DNA of 41,880 bases from Desulfobulbaceae bacterium (GTDB lineage: Bacteria > Desulfobacterota > Desulfobulbia > Desulfobulbales > Desulfocapsaceae), in contig JAITSS010000006.1 in assembly GCA_031287565.1 (NCBI GenBank), positions 1 to 41,880 on the forward strand, read 5' to 3'. Below, piece by piece: positions 17,469-25,793 of this stretch; the first letter of the stretch is position 1, and the number at the start of each line of letters is the position of its first letter. A program made the position numbers and the translations under genes. Under the pieces are notes generated by a model. It was not told the DNA's origin. It saw only the letters and a program-made list of their open reading frames with translations, and did not search any database.

Positions 17469-18266
17469 TTATTTTTTTTGCTTGTTCCGTCGGGCGCGCC
17501 AACCGGCGAGACCAGCCATGCCCGCGCCGAACAGAACCATGGTTGCTGGCTCGGGGACGCCGGGCGCGCCGCCAGTGGAACCGGCCACCAGTACCACATC
17601 ATTCGCGCAGTATGGCGTGTAGCCGATGGCGAAATTATCGCCAAGAGCGATTTTCGTCGTGAGGGACGAGAAATCATACACGACTTGATAGCCATTACGG
17701 CTTACAAAACTTGTTCCTTCCAGCGCGTTTAAATAGCTGGCATCTATGCCGTTGGCATGGCCAGTGCGTCCGTCAGCCGCTTCTGATGCGGTGGTATACA
17801 TATTGGTGGTGAAGTTTCCCGCGACTTGATACAGCCCATTGCCGGGGGCATCCTGACCAGACTGAACATAATGGTCATTCTCTCCGCCATTGTGGACAAA
17901 ATAATCCCATTCCTGCAAATTACTGGCGACGCCGGTGTAATCACTGTTAATGAACAAACTATCCCAAAATAAGAAATCGTTCGTCGTTGTGAGGGTAATT
18001 TTCGTCAAAACGTTGGTATTCTTGCTTGCATCCCATGCCCACTCAACCACCACCGTCGTTATGTTGGGCGGACTTGATGCGTTTGGACAGGTATCTTGTC
18101 CAAGACAGTTTGTGTTGGATGATGTCTGGCCGGGAAACATATAATTATCCGTCATGCTTCCGCCGCCATTGTCAATGTATGTGCCTGTTCCAGCCGACGC
18201 AAAATCGGCATGAACGACGCAACAGAGCGCGACCAAAGCCAAAGCTAATCCTGTGTATTTTTTCAT
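17469..18266 (-). CDS. PEP-CTERM sorted exoprotein, paralog 1
   Basis: The 265-residue secreted protein has a Sec signal (MKKYTGLALALVALCCVVHADFASA) and a C-terminal sorting tag: VPEPATM, then a hydrophobic helix, then the basic tail WRARRNKQKK. This is the exosortase substrate signature. The body is of low charge and rich in N, T, S, G and Y, like surface or matrix proteins. It shares WDY-F/L-VH, GR-x-GHANGI and G-x-TPYCANDVV with the neighbouring upstream gene, showing a tandem duplication. I chose the ATG at 18266 because AAGAGG sits six bases upstream and the signal peptide starts there; the longer frame to 18329 adds a non-signal leader. Function unknown; an extracellular matrix or polysaccharide-linked role is usual for the class. 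Confidence 0.88.
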   Translation of the reverse strand: MKKYTGLALALVALCCVVHADFASAGTGTYIDNGGGSMTDNYMFPGQTSSNTNCLGQDTCPNASSPPNITTVVVEWAWDASKNTNVLTKITLTTTNDFLFWDSLFINSDYTGVASNLQEWDYFVHNGGENDHYVQSGQDAPGNGLYQVAGNFTTNMYTTASEAADGRTGHANGIDASYLNALEGTSFVSRNGYQVVYDFSSLTTKIALGDNFAIGYTPYCANDVVLVAGSTGGAPGVPEPATMVLFGAGMAGLAGWRARRNKQKK

Positions 18267-18346
18267 ATTCATCCTCTTGTGCCAGCTTTGATCATCTCTG
18301 CGCCGGTCATTGGTATTGGAAAGCATCAACCTCTAACCGGCTCAGT

Positions 18347-18377
18347 GTCGCCTCTTCGACAAATACGCAGAGGCGAC
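18347..18377. other. Hairpin between the two PEP-CTERM genes
   Basis: GTCGCCTCT (18347-18355) pairs perfectly with 18369-18377 around a 13-base loop, in the 145-base gap. With no T run it is not a standard terminator; it may modulate the ratio of the two messages or protect RNA ends. Confidence 0.6.
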
Positions 18378-18411
18378 GCGGATCAATAAATGTTCTCGCG
18401 AATGTTTCCGT

Positions 18412-19191
18412 TCAGTCTTTGTTACCGTTCCGCCGACTCCGCCAACTGGCCAAAGCGGCGATGCCCGCGCCAAAAAGGACCATCGTTGCTGGCTCAGGCA
18501 CAGGAGCGGGAGGATTCTGCGGGCCAGCCCACTTGCCGGTTTCATAGACGACGTCGTTGGCGCAGTACGGCGTCCAGCCAATCGTGTATTCAGATTCAAG
18601 GATGATAGAAAAAGCGGAGAAATCGTAGGTTAGTGTCCATCCGTTATTAATGTACATACCTGAAACCCCAGAACTGATGGTGGGAGTCAGAGTCCCAACC
18701 CAGCTTAGGTCATCTTTAGAAATACCATTGGCGTGCCCTTCACGACCATCGGGGTTTCCAACAACAGTATAATCGTAATCATTCTCATCTGTGACCGACC
18801 AAAGGCCGTTGCCAGGTAATTTTGTTGGGTCAGCTGTATAGCTTGCATTTGTATTTCCGCCTGAATGCACCAAGTAATCCCAATCCTCGCCGGTGCCATT
18901 GTTATTGATATAGAGGCTGGCGAAAGAAGCAAGGCTTATATTAGTTTGGGAATCAATGGTAATGCTGAGCAGTTGGCCTGTCACATCGTCATATGTGACA
19001 TGGATGCCACACACATCAGGATTCAAGCCAATGGATTCTTCTTCATTGCCAGTGTAGCTGAAAGGGAATTGTGTCGCGCTGGTATCGTCATCTTCGAAAT
19101 CTTTTGTAATCGAAGCGGCCAGCGCCTGCCCAGCCTGCATCATGCAGCATCCCGCCACGAGGGCGACCGTCAATTTAGTATACTTTTTCAT
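18412..19191 (-). CDS. PEP-CTERM sorted exoprotein, paralog 2
   Basis: The 259-residue secreted protein begins MKKYTKLTVALVAGCCMMQAGQALA, a Sec signal nearly the same as that of its neighbour. It ends with VPEPATMVLFGAGIAALASWRSRRNGNKD, which in order gives the PEP motif, helix and basic tail for exosortase processing. The central domain shares WDY-x-VH-x-GG, GR-x-GHANGI and W-TPYCANDVV with paralog 1. The start at 19191 is preceded by AAGGAG nine bases away; the open frame continuing to 19377 is upstream leader, not protein. A sigma-54 promoter lies 66 bases upstream, making this the first gene of the pair. Confidence 0.88.
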   Translation of the reverse strand: MKKYTKLTVALVAGCCMMQAGQALAASITKDFEDDDTSATQFPFSYTGNEEESIGLNPDVCGIHVTYDDVTGQLLSITIDSQTNISLASFASLYINNNGTGEDWDYLVHSGGNTNASYTADPTKLPGNGLWSVTDENDYDYTVVGNPDGREGHANGISKDDLSWVGTLTPTISSGVSGMYINNGWTLTYDFSAFSIILESEYTIGWTPYCANDVVYETGKWAGPQNPPAPVPEPATMVLFGAGIAALASWRSRRNGNKD

Positions 19192-19256
19192 AATGCTTCT
19201 CCTTGAATGATGGTTGTTATTCGCGTAGCCTTTGGTGATTCGTTGCCATCTTTTAA

Positions 19257-19271
19257 GCAATTCTCGTGCCA
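19257..19271 (-). promoter_or_regulatory. Sigma-54 (RpoN) promoter for the PEP-CTERM pair
   Basis: Read on the - strand the bases are TGGCACG, AGAA, TTGC, matching the -24/-12 consensus exactly, including the invariant GG and GC with correct spacing. Transcription would start roughly at 19245 and give a 5' leader of about 55 bases before the ATG at 19191. PEP-CTERM systems are known to include the PrsK/PrsR pair, which acts with sigma-54, so this fits established knowledge. Confidence 0.85.
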
Positions 19272-19562
19272 CCCAGTGGGACGCCGCGCCTGTTTCCCTC
19301 CACAATGAGGTGTAATAATGACATTTCAGGCACTTACGCGCAATATGTATCTGAGCGGGCGGGTACCTTCTGACCATTCCTTTACTTTTTTGCCGGGTTT
19401 GGTTTGTGGCCGCGATAGGAGATAATGTGTAACATCCGGATATTGAAGGATATTTTGTATCGCTGCCGTGTCCATCTGCTACAAATTACGCAAAAGGCGA
19501 TTTCCTCCGGGAAAACGAACTAAACGGGATACATACCGGAAAACGCAGGAAGCTGAGCAACT

Positions 19563-19588
19563 ATCCTATCGTTATAATAGGATTTTTT
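19563..19588 (+). other. Palindrome overlapping a TATAAT box
   Basis: ATCCTAT (19563-19569) pairs with ATAGGAT (19577-19583), followed by six T in total. The spacer and right arm contain TATAAT (19573-19578). It could be a weak terminator, or an operator over a -10 box; no good -35 is visible. The surrounding gap 19272-19773 holds no gene I can support. Confidence 0.35.
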
Positions 19589-19685
19589 CAGCGAAATTGT
19601 CGTGGCGGGGCAGGTGATGGAAAAGCGGGTGGAAAGTGGGGGCAGGGAAACGCTGATTAACACTTCCACCGTTCAGACTGTAGGG

Positions 19686-19720
19686 GTAGAGGGCGCGGCG
19701 TGCCGTGCCCTCTACTTTTT
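19686..19720 (+). terminator. Rho-independent terminator without an upstream + strand gene
   Basis: GTAGAGGGC (19686-19694) pairs with GCCCTCTAC (19707-19715) and is followed by TTTTT. The T run is only on the + side, yet the nearest + strand gene upstream is over 2 kb away. It may end a small untranslated transcript, or act imperfectly as the end of guaA read from the other side. Confidence 0.7.
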
Positions 19721-19773
19721 ATAGACGGGTTTGAGGGCCAACGGATTGAATCAGCGCTTTTCCAGGTGAAATT

Positions 19774-21330
19774 TTATTCCCACTCGATGGTTGCCGGCGG
19801 TTTTGAGGAAATGTCGTACACCACGCGGTTGACGCCGCGCACCTCATTGATGATGCGGTTCGAGATCGCCGCCAGCAGGTCATAGGGCAGACGGCTCCAG
19901 TCGGCGGTCATCGCGTCGCGGGAATCGACCGAGCGCAACGCGATGACGTGTTCGTAGGTGCGGCCATCACCCATGACGCCGACGGTTTGTATTGGCAGCA
20001 GCACGGCAAATGATTGCCAGACCCGGCGGTACCAGCCGGATTTTTTCATCTCTTGCAAAACAATCGCGTCGGCCTGACGCAAGATGTCCAGCCGCTCTTT
20101 GGTGATTGCGCCAAGCACCCGGATACCCAGGCCCGGCCCAGGAAAAGGCTGACGGTAAATGGCCTCCTCCGGCAAACCAAGCTCCAGACCGAGTTCGCGC
20201 ACCTCGTCTTTGAAGAGTTCACGCAACGGTTCAATCAATTTCAGTTTCATGATGGCAGGCAGACCGCCGACATTGTGGTGTGATTTGATCGGCGCTTCGC
20301 CGCGAAAGGACACCGATTCAATGACGTCCGGATACAATGTGCCCTGCACCAGAAAATCGACCTGGCCTATTTTATGCGCTTCGCGCTCGAAAATTTCGAT
20401 AAATCCCAGGCCGATGCGCTTTCGTTTCACTTCCGGGTCGCTGATGCCCGCGAGCCTTCCTAGAAAATACTCGCCCTCATTCACATCCACGAGGCGCAAC
20501 TTACTGGTCTCTTTGAAAAATTTCAGAATTGTCGCCGACTCGCCGCTGCGCATCAGGCCGTTATCGACATGAATGCAGGTGAGCCGATCGCCGATCGCCT
20601 TGTGGACAATGGCCGCCGCCACCGAAGAATCGACGCCGCCGGACAGGGCGCAGATCGCCCGCCGCTCGCCGACCTGCTCGCGAATCGCGCGCGTCGCGCT
20701 TTCAACGAAGGACTGCATGGTCCAGTTTGGCGCGCATCCACAGACCTGAAATATGAAATTACCGAGGATTTCCGCGCCGATTAAGGTATGCGCCACTTCT
20801 GGATGAAACTGTACGCCGATCAATGGCCGCGTCTTGTGTCGTACCGCCGCGTAGGGCGAATGGGCGCTTTCGGCGCTGGTGATGAAATCGAGCGGCAGGC
20901 GTTCGATGCGGTCGCCGTGGCTCATCCATACCTGATGCGGTTCTTTGGCGGCAAGACCGGCGAAGATGCCGGTTGGGTCGTCGATGCTCAGATCGGCGCG
21001 GCCAAATTCCCGTTTGGCCGCCTTTTCGACCGCGCCGCCCAATTGCTGAATCATCAGTTGCGCGCCGTAACAAATCCCCAGAACCGGAACGTCGAGGCTG
21101 AAAATTTCCGGGGAACAACGTGGCGCATCGAGATCATAGACCGAACATGGCCCGCCGGACAGCACCAGACCTTTGGGCCGCATTGCCCGGATTTTTTCCA
21201 AGGGTGTGGAAAAGGGGTGAATCTCGGAGTAGACCTTTTGTTCGCGGATGCGGCGGGCGATCAGTTGGGTGGTCTGTGAACCGAAATCCAGGATGATGAT
21301 TTTTCCGCTGTGAATATCCATGGTGTTCAC
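19774..21330 (-). CDS. guaA: GMP synthase (glutamine-hydrolysing)
   Basis: The 518-residue enzyme converts XMP to GMP with ATP and glutamine. The N-terminal class I amidotransferase carries [11 protein letters not shown] (nucleophile Cys) and FHPEVAHT (catalytic His and Glu). The ATP pyrophosphatase domain has [10 protein letters not shown], and the C-terminal dimerisation domain ends in the usual IEWE. Length is normal. It starts three bases after guaB stops, giving the classic guaBA order for the last two steps to GMP. Confidence 0.98.
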   Translation of the reverse strand: MNTMDIHSGKIIILDFGSQTTQLIARRIREQKVYSEIHPFSTPLEKIRAMRPKGLVLSGGPCSVYDLDAPRCSPEIFSLDVPVLGICYGAQLMIQQLGGAVEKAAKREFGRADLSIDDPTGIFAGLAAKEPHQVWMSHGDRIERLPLDFITSAESAHSPYAAVRHKTRPLIGVQFHPEVAHTLIGAEILGNFIFQVCGCAPNWTMQSFVESATRAIREQVGERRAICALSGGVDSSVAAAIVHKAIGDRLTCIHVDNGLMRSGESATILKFFKETSKLRLVDVNEGEYFLGRLAGISDPEVKRKRIGLGFIEIFEREAHKIGQVDFLVQGTLYPDVIESVSFRGEAPIKSHHNVGGLPAIMKLKLIEPLRELFKDEVRELGLELGLPEEAIYRQPFPGPGLGIRVLGAITKERLDILRQADAIVLQEMKKSGWYRRVWQSFAVLLPIQTVGVMGDGRTYEHVIALRSVDSRDAMTADWSRLPYDLLAAISNRIINEVRGVNRVVYDISSKPPATIEWE

Positions 21331-21333
21331 GCT

Positions 21334-22797
21334 TCAGGGCGTGTGGTAGTTGGGCGCTTCTTTGGTGATGATGACATCGTGGACGTGCGATTCTTTCAAG
21401 CCAGCGGCGGAAATACGGACAAAACGCGCCTTGTCCTGCAATTCGGCGATGCTGGCCGCGCCAACGTAGCCCATGCCGGAGCGCAGACCGCCCAGGAGTT
21501 GATAGAGAACGCTGGCCAGCGGGCCGCGATAGGGAACTTTACCCTCAATGCCTTCCGGCACGAATTTGGAGCTATTGGTGACATCGCCTTGAAAATAGCG
21601 GTCGGCAGAACCCTGATTCATTGCGCCCAGCGAACCCATGCCGCGATAGCCTTTGTAGGTGCGGCCCTGGTAGAGGAAGGTCTCGCCGGGTGTTTCGTCG
21701 GTGCCCGCCAAAAGACTGCCGATCATCACGCTATCAGCCCCGGCGCCGATGGCCTTGGTCAGGTCGCCGGAATGCTTGATGCCGCCGTCGGAAATGATCG
21801 GGATGCCGTGTCGCCGCCCGGCTTTGACACAAGCCTGAATCGCCGTCATCTGCGGCACGCCGACACCGGCAACGATGCGGGTGGTGCAGATCGAGCCAGG
21901 CCCGACCCCGACTTTGACGGCGTTGACGCCCGCCGCAATCAAATCTTCGGTCGCCTCTTCGGTGGCGACGTTGCCGGCGATGATCGCCAGTTCAGGAAAG
22001 GCGCCGCGCGCCTGGCGCACCGCCCGCAGAACGCCTTCCGAATGGCCGTGCGCCGAATCGATGACCACCACATCGACCCCGGCTTTGATCAGGCGCTCGG
22101 CGTGTTCTTCGATTTTGTCGCCGACGCCCAGAGCCGCGCCGACAATCAGGCGGCCAAAACCGTCTTTGGCGGCGTTCGGGTATTTTTTGATTTTTTCCAG
22201 ATCCTTAATGGTGATGAGACCCTTCAGCTTGCCCTGGTCGTCCACCACCAGAAGTTTTTCGATGCGGTGTTCGTGCAGGAGTGCCTTGGAATGCTCCAGG
22301 GTAATGCCGGGTTTGGCGGTGACGAGATTTTTCGCGGTCATCACGTCGGCGACCCGCAAGCCGGGGTCGGAGACAAAGCGCAGATCGCGGTTGGTGACGA
22401 TGCCCGCCAGTTGGCCGTTGTTCAGCACCGGCAAGCCGGAGATTTTGTAGGTGCTCATGATTTGCTGCACCTCGGCCACCGACAGATTCTGATCGACGGT
22501 GATTGGGTCGATGATCATGCCGGATTCGGATTTCTTGACCCGCTCAACCTCCATGACCTGCTCATCAATGGTCATGTTTTTATGGATGATGCCGACGCCG
22601 CCTTCGCGGGCCATGGCGATCGCGGTGGCATGGCCGGTGACGGTATCCATGGCGGCGCTGATGAGCGGCGTGTTTAATGTGATGCGGTCGGTCAACCTGG
22701 TGGCCAGCGATACCGTGTTCGGCAGCACCTGGGAATGGGCCGGGACGAGAAGTAGGTCGTCAAAAGTCAAAGCCATTTCAACGGTGTCTGATAACAT
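21334..22797 (-). CDS. guaB: IMP dehydrogenase
   Basis: The 487-residue enzyme oxidises IMP to XMP with NAD+, the committed step to guanine nucleotides. It shows [14 protein letters not shown] at the N-terminus, two CBS domains at about residues 95-205 (for example [13 protein letters not shown]), the catalytic loop [15 protein letters not shown], and the [10 protein letters not shown] flap. The frame is open upstream to 22899, but the ATG at 22797 has GAAGGAG about six bases upstream and fits the family start. A divergent gene begins 148 bases away, so the guaBA promoter lies in 22798-22945. Confidence 0.97.
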   Translation of the reverse strand: MLSDTVEMALTFDDLLLVPAHSQVLPNTVSLATRLTDRITLNTPLISAAMDTVTGHATAIAMAREGGVGIIHKNMTIDEQVMEVERVKKSESGMIIDPITVDQNLSVAEVQQIMSTYKISGLPVLNNGQLAGIVTNRDLRFVSDPGLRVADVMTAKNLVTAKPGITLEHSKALLHEHRIEKLLVVDDQGKLKGLITIKDLEKIKKYPNAAKDGFGRLIVGAALGVGDKIEEHAERLIKAGVDVVVIDSAHGHSEGVLRAVRQARGAFPELAIIAGNVATEEATEDLIAAGVNAVKVGVGPGSICTTRIVAGVGVPQMTAIQACVKAGRRHGIPIISDGGIKHSGDLTKAIGAGADSVMIGSLLAGTDETPGETFLYQGRTYKGYRGMGSLGAMNQGSADRYFQGDVTNSSKFVPEGIEGKVPYRGPLASVLYQLLGGLRSGMGYVGAASIAELQDKARFVRISAAGLKESHVHDVIITKEAPNYHTP

Positions 22798-22945
22798 GAG
22801 CGCTCCTTCGCCGCGAACCGGCGATTGGAAAAAGAACGTACCGACGTCTTTAACGGCGTGGATTTTCCGGCGGCGCGGATGACCATACATGGGTATCATG
22901 GTGAAGAAAATTGATATTCTTCATCCCTAATCCGGTCAACCCGCC

Positions 22946-23548
22946 ATGCTGCTCGCCATCAATCCCGACAATCCTCAGACGCGGCTTTTGCAACAGGTCG
23001 TCGCCAAACTGAAAAACGGCGCGGTGATTTGTTATCCCACCGACACCGGCTATGGCATCGGCTGCGACATCTTCAACGCCAAGGCGGTGAAACGGGTGAT
23101 GCAGATCAAACAGCGGCCACAGAATAAACCATTCTCATTTGTTTGTTCGGATCTGACCCACATCAGCGTCTATGCCCACGTTTCAAACACCGCCTACCGG
23201 CTTTTGAAAAAATGTCTGCCTGGCCCCTACACCTTCGTATTGCCAGGTAGCAAGTTGGTGCCGAAACTGATGCTGACCCGTCAGAAAACTGTCGGCATTC
23301 GTGTGCCCGACAACAGCATCTGCCGGATGCTCATCGAAGAGCTGGGCAACCCGTTGGTCAATACCAGTTTGCCCGCCCCAGCCGCCCAGACTGATCCGAG
23401 TTTGGCGCATGACGCCCTCGGCACTCTTGTCGATGTGGTTATCGACGGCGGCCTGACCTATGCCGAACCGTCTTCCCTGGTTGATCTGACTGACGAGGCG
23501 CCGGAAATCATCCGCATAGGCAAGGGCGATGTCAGTCTTTTTCGGTGA
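22946..23548 (+). CDS. Sua5/YciO/YrdC-family protein, YciO-like
   Basis: The 200-residue protein consists of one YrdC-fold domain. ICYPTDTGYGIGCDI, KQRPQNKPFSF, CLPGPYTFVL, KTVGIRVPD and LVNTSLPAPA mark the nucleotide-binding pocket used by threonylcarbamoyl-AMP synthases for the tRNA t6A modification. The N-terminus and the PFSFVCSDL wording are closer to the YciO subgroup, whose role is less certain than that of TsaC. It is divergent from guaB and converges on ihfB, overlapping its 3' end by 17 bases. Confidence 0.85.
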   Translation: MLLAINPDNPQTRLLQQVVAKLKNGAVICYPTDTGYGIGCDIFNAKAVKRVMQIKQRPQNKPFSFVCSDLTHISVYAHVSNTAYRLLKKCLPGPYTFVLPGSKLVPKLMLTRQKTVGIRVPDNSICRMLIEELGNPLVNTSLPAPAAQTDPSLAHDALGTLVDVVIDGGLTYAEPSSLVDLTDEAPEIIRIGKGDVSLFR

Positions 23549-23816
23549 TTAAGGCTTCTTTTAATGATTTGCTCATCGTAAAATGCAGGGTGCGGCGTGG
23601 CGGGATATCCATAACCTGGCCGGTTCGTGGATTTTTCGTGTTGCGGGGCTTTCGCTCGCGGATGGAAAAACTGCCAAACCCACGCAACTCAATCCGCCGT
23701 TCTTCCTCCAGTCCACGCGCCATCGCCTCTAGCAGAATATCCACCGCGATTTCCACATCCTGCTTCTGCATCGTTAATTCGTTACTGACGATATGCACCA
23801 AATCTTTCTTCAACAT
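23532..23816 (-). CDS. ihfB: Integration host factor beta-type DNA-bending protein
   Basis: The 94-residue protein is of the HU/IHF family. It has the dimerisation helices at the N-terminus, then RIELRGFGSFSIRERKPR-x4-NPRTGQ, which forms the beta arms with the proline that wedges into DNA. Position directly downstream of rpsA, as in many gamma- and betaproteobacteria, supports the beta subunit, though the IPPRRTLHF tail is also found in other IHF-like proteins. A strong terminator stands between it and rpsA, so it probably has its own promoter at 23817-23850. Confidence 0.85.
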   Translation of the reverse strand: MLKKDLVHIVSNELTMQKQDVEIAVDILLEAMARGLEEERRIELRGFGSFSIRERKPRNTKNPRTGQVMDIPPRRTLHFTMSKSLKEALITEKD

Positions 23817-23848
23817 ACTCGCGCCACACCCAACGGAAGAAACCGGAT

Positions 23849-23895
23849 AAAAAAGGCTTGCTCCGCCCTGGAAAAAAGCTGGGAGAGCAAGCCTT
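23849..23895 (-). terminator. Rho-independent terminator after rpsA
   Basis: The arms at 23853-23863 and 23885-23895 (AAGGCTTGCTC) are perfect complements. On the - strand a run of six T follows. It ends rpsA and insulates ihfB. Confidence 0.88.
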
Positions 23896-23918
23896 GATGG
23901 AAAGCGGGATGGAACAAC

Positions 23919-25619
23919 TTAACCTTCGTTGTTCTGATTGCCGCTGGCCGCGGCCTTCAGCAGATCGCCGAAGGTCGAGGGACCGCTGCTGGGCGCTGAA
24001 ACTCCCGGCGCTCCCTCATCGTCGTCAAGCGTTTTGATAGACAGGCCGATTTTACGGTCCTTCGCCGAAACGTTGATGACAATCGCTTCCAGGATGTCGC
24101 CGACCTGGTACATGCCGACTGGGGTTTTTACCTTGTCTTTGCTGATTTCCGAAACATGCACCAAGCCTTCGATGCCCTCTTCCAACTTCACGAAGATGCC
24201 GAAATCGGTGACATTGGTGATTTCGCCCTTCACCACCGTGCCGGCCGGGTAGTTGTTGTAGGCTGCTTGCCACGGATCGGGAGTAAGCTGTTTGACGCCC
24301 AGAGAGAAGCGCTCGTTTTCCTTGTCGATTTTCAGGACGACTGCCTGAATCGTCTCGCCCTTGGCGTATTTCTCCGAAGGATGTTTGATCCGCTCGGTCC
24401 ACGACAGGTCGGAAACGTGGATCAGACCGTCGATGCCGTCTTCAATGCCGATGAAGACGCCAAAATCGGTGATATTTTTGATTTTGCCTTCGATGACCGA
24501 ACCGACCGGGTAGTTTTCGATGACCTGATCCCACGGATTAGGCAGAAGCTGTTTCATGCCCAGGGAAATGCGTTTGGTTTCCGGCTCGATATTCAGCACC
24601 ATGACATCAACTTCATCGCCGACCGCCACCATTTTGGAAGGATGACGCGGTTTTTTCGACCAGGTCATTTCGGAAACATGAATGAGGCCCTCGACGCCCT
24701 CTTCAAGCTCGACGAAAACGCCGTAATCGGTGATGGAGACGATGCGGCCATGGGCCTTCTGGCCAATCGGATATCGTTCAACCACCGATTCCCATGGGTC
24801 GGGGCGCAGTTGCTTGACGCCGAGGGAAACCCGGTCGTGCTCACGGTCGTATTTAAGCACTTTGACTTCCACTTCCTGGCCAACCTTGTACAACTTGGCT
24901 GGATGGGAAACCCGGCCCCAGGACAGGTCGGTTATGTGGCAGAGGCCGTCCATGCCGCCCATATCAATGAACAGGCCGTAATCGGTGATATTGGTGACAG
25001 CGCCGCAAATGATCTGGCCTTCCTGCAATTTGTCGCGCATTTCCTCGCGCAGTTTGCTGCGCTGTTCTTCGAGAATGGCGCGGCGGGAGATGACGACGTT
25101 GTTGCGTTTTTTGTTGAATTTCAGGATCTTAAACGAGAATGTCTGGCCAATCAGGGCGTCCAGGTCTTTGACCGGGCGCAGGTCAATCTGTGAGAAGGGC
25201 AGGAAGGCGGGAACACCAATATCGACCGACATGCCGCCCTTGACCCGGCTTTCCACCTTGCCGTCGATGGTGTCGTCGGCTTCCTGGATTTGGGCGATCT
25301 TTTCCCAGACTTTAATGGCGATGGCCTTTTCGCGGGACAAAAGCAGTCCCCCTTCCTCTTTGCGTCGTTCAACCAGCACTTCAAAGGTGTCGCCGACTTT
25401 GATCGCGTCAACATCCTCCTGGCGGAATTCGGACTTGGGGATGTAGCTTTCGGCCTTGTCACCGACATCAACAAGAAAAAAATCGTCGATCATGCCGATG
25501 ACGGTGCCAATGGCCACGTCGCCAACGTTGATGACCTTGTTGTTCTCTTCCATTTCGAAGAGTTCGGCAAAGCTCAATTCTTCGGTGCCGTCGGTTGTTT
25601 TCTGGGGTTGTTCGCTCAT
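23919..25619 (-). CDS. rpsA: Small ribosomal subunit protein S1
   Basis: The 566-residue protein binds mRNA and helps initiation on the 30S subunit. Six S1 domains are visible in series, the last four with the repeated wording ITDYG-V/L-F-x-E-x-G-x-GL-HVSE/DLSW and SLG-K-QL-x-P-DPW. The last ends IGLSIKTLDDDEG, followed by a short tail. The open frame extends to 25748, but the ATG at 25619 (MSEQPQK) has AGGAAG about nine bases ahead, and the upstream residues are not family-like. Length is typical of proteobacterial S1. Confidence 0.97.
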   Translation of the reverse strand: MSEQPQKTTDGTEELSFAELFEMEENNKVINVGDVAIGTVIGMIDDFFLVDVGDKAESYIPKSEFRQEDVDAIKVGDTFEVLVERRKEEGGLLLSREKAIAIKVWEKIAQIQEADDTIDGKVESRVKGGMSVDIGVPAFLPFSQIDLRPVKDLDALIGQTFSFKILKFNKKRNNVVISRRAILEEQRSKLREEMRDKLQEGQIICGAVTNITDYGLFIDMGGMDGLCHITDLSWGRVSHPAKLYKVGQEVEVKVLKYDREHDRVSLGVKQLRPDPWESVVERYPIGQKAHGRIVSITDYGVFVELEEGVEGLIHVSEMTWSKKPRHPSKMVAVGDEVDVMVLNIEPETKRISLGMKQLLPNPWDQVIENYPVGSVIEGKIKNITDFGVFIGIEDGIDGLIHVSDLSWTERIKHPSEKYAKGETIQAVVLKIDKENERFSLGVKQLTPDPWQAAYNNYPAGTVVKGEITNVTDFGIFVKLEEGIEGLVHVSEISKDKVKTPVGMYQVGDILEAIVINVSAKDRKIGLSIKTLDDDEGAPGVSAPSSGPSTFGDLLKAAASGNQNNEG

Positions 25620-25793
25620 AAAGATAACTTCCTGGGACGTTTCGCCTGCATGGTTGACAATTTCCGCCGCAGGTTTTGCCAGCGGCAGCCCGTCGGTCGA
25701 GTTAGCTGACCCCGACCGGATAAAAAGAGAAATTTTTACCACAGCCACATTTTTTCAGCAATCGGAAAGCAAAAAAAACGGCATAAAAACATC

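Noticed and set aside
18255..18290. TGGCACAAGAGGATG before paralog 1 as a second sigma-54 promoter
   Set aside because: The -24 half matches, but the -12 half lacks the GC doublet and the site overlaps the ribosome site and start codon.
21310..22677. 455-residue + strand open frame
   Set aside because: It is the reverse shadow of guaB, an unmistakable family member with full motifs.
24156..25193. 345-residue + strand open frame
   Set aside because: It is antisense to rpsA and mirrors its repeated S1 domains.
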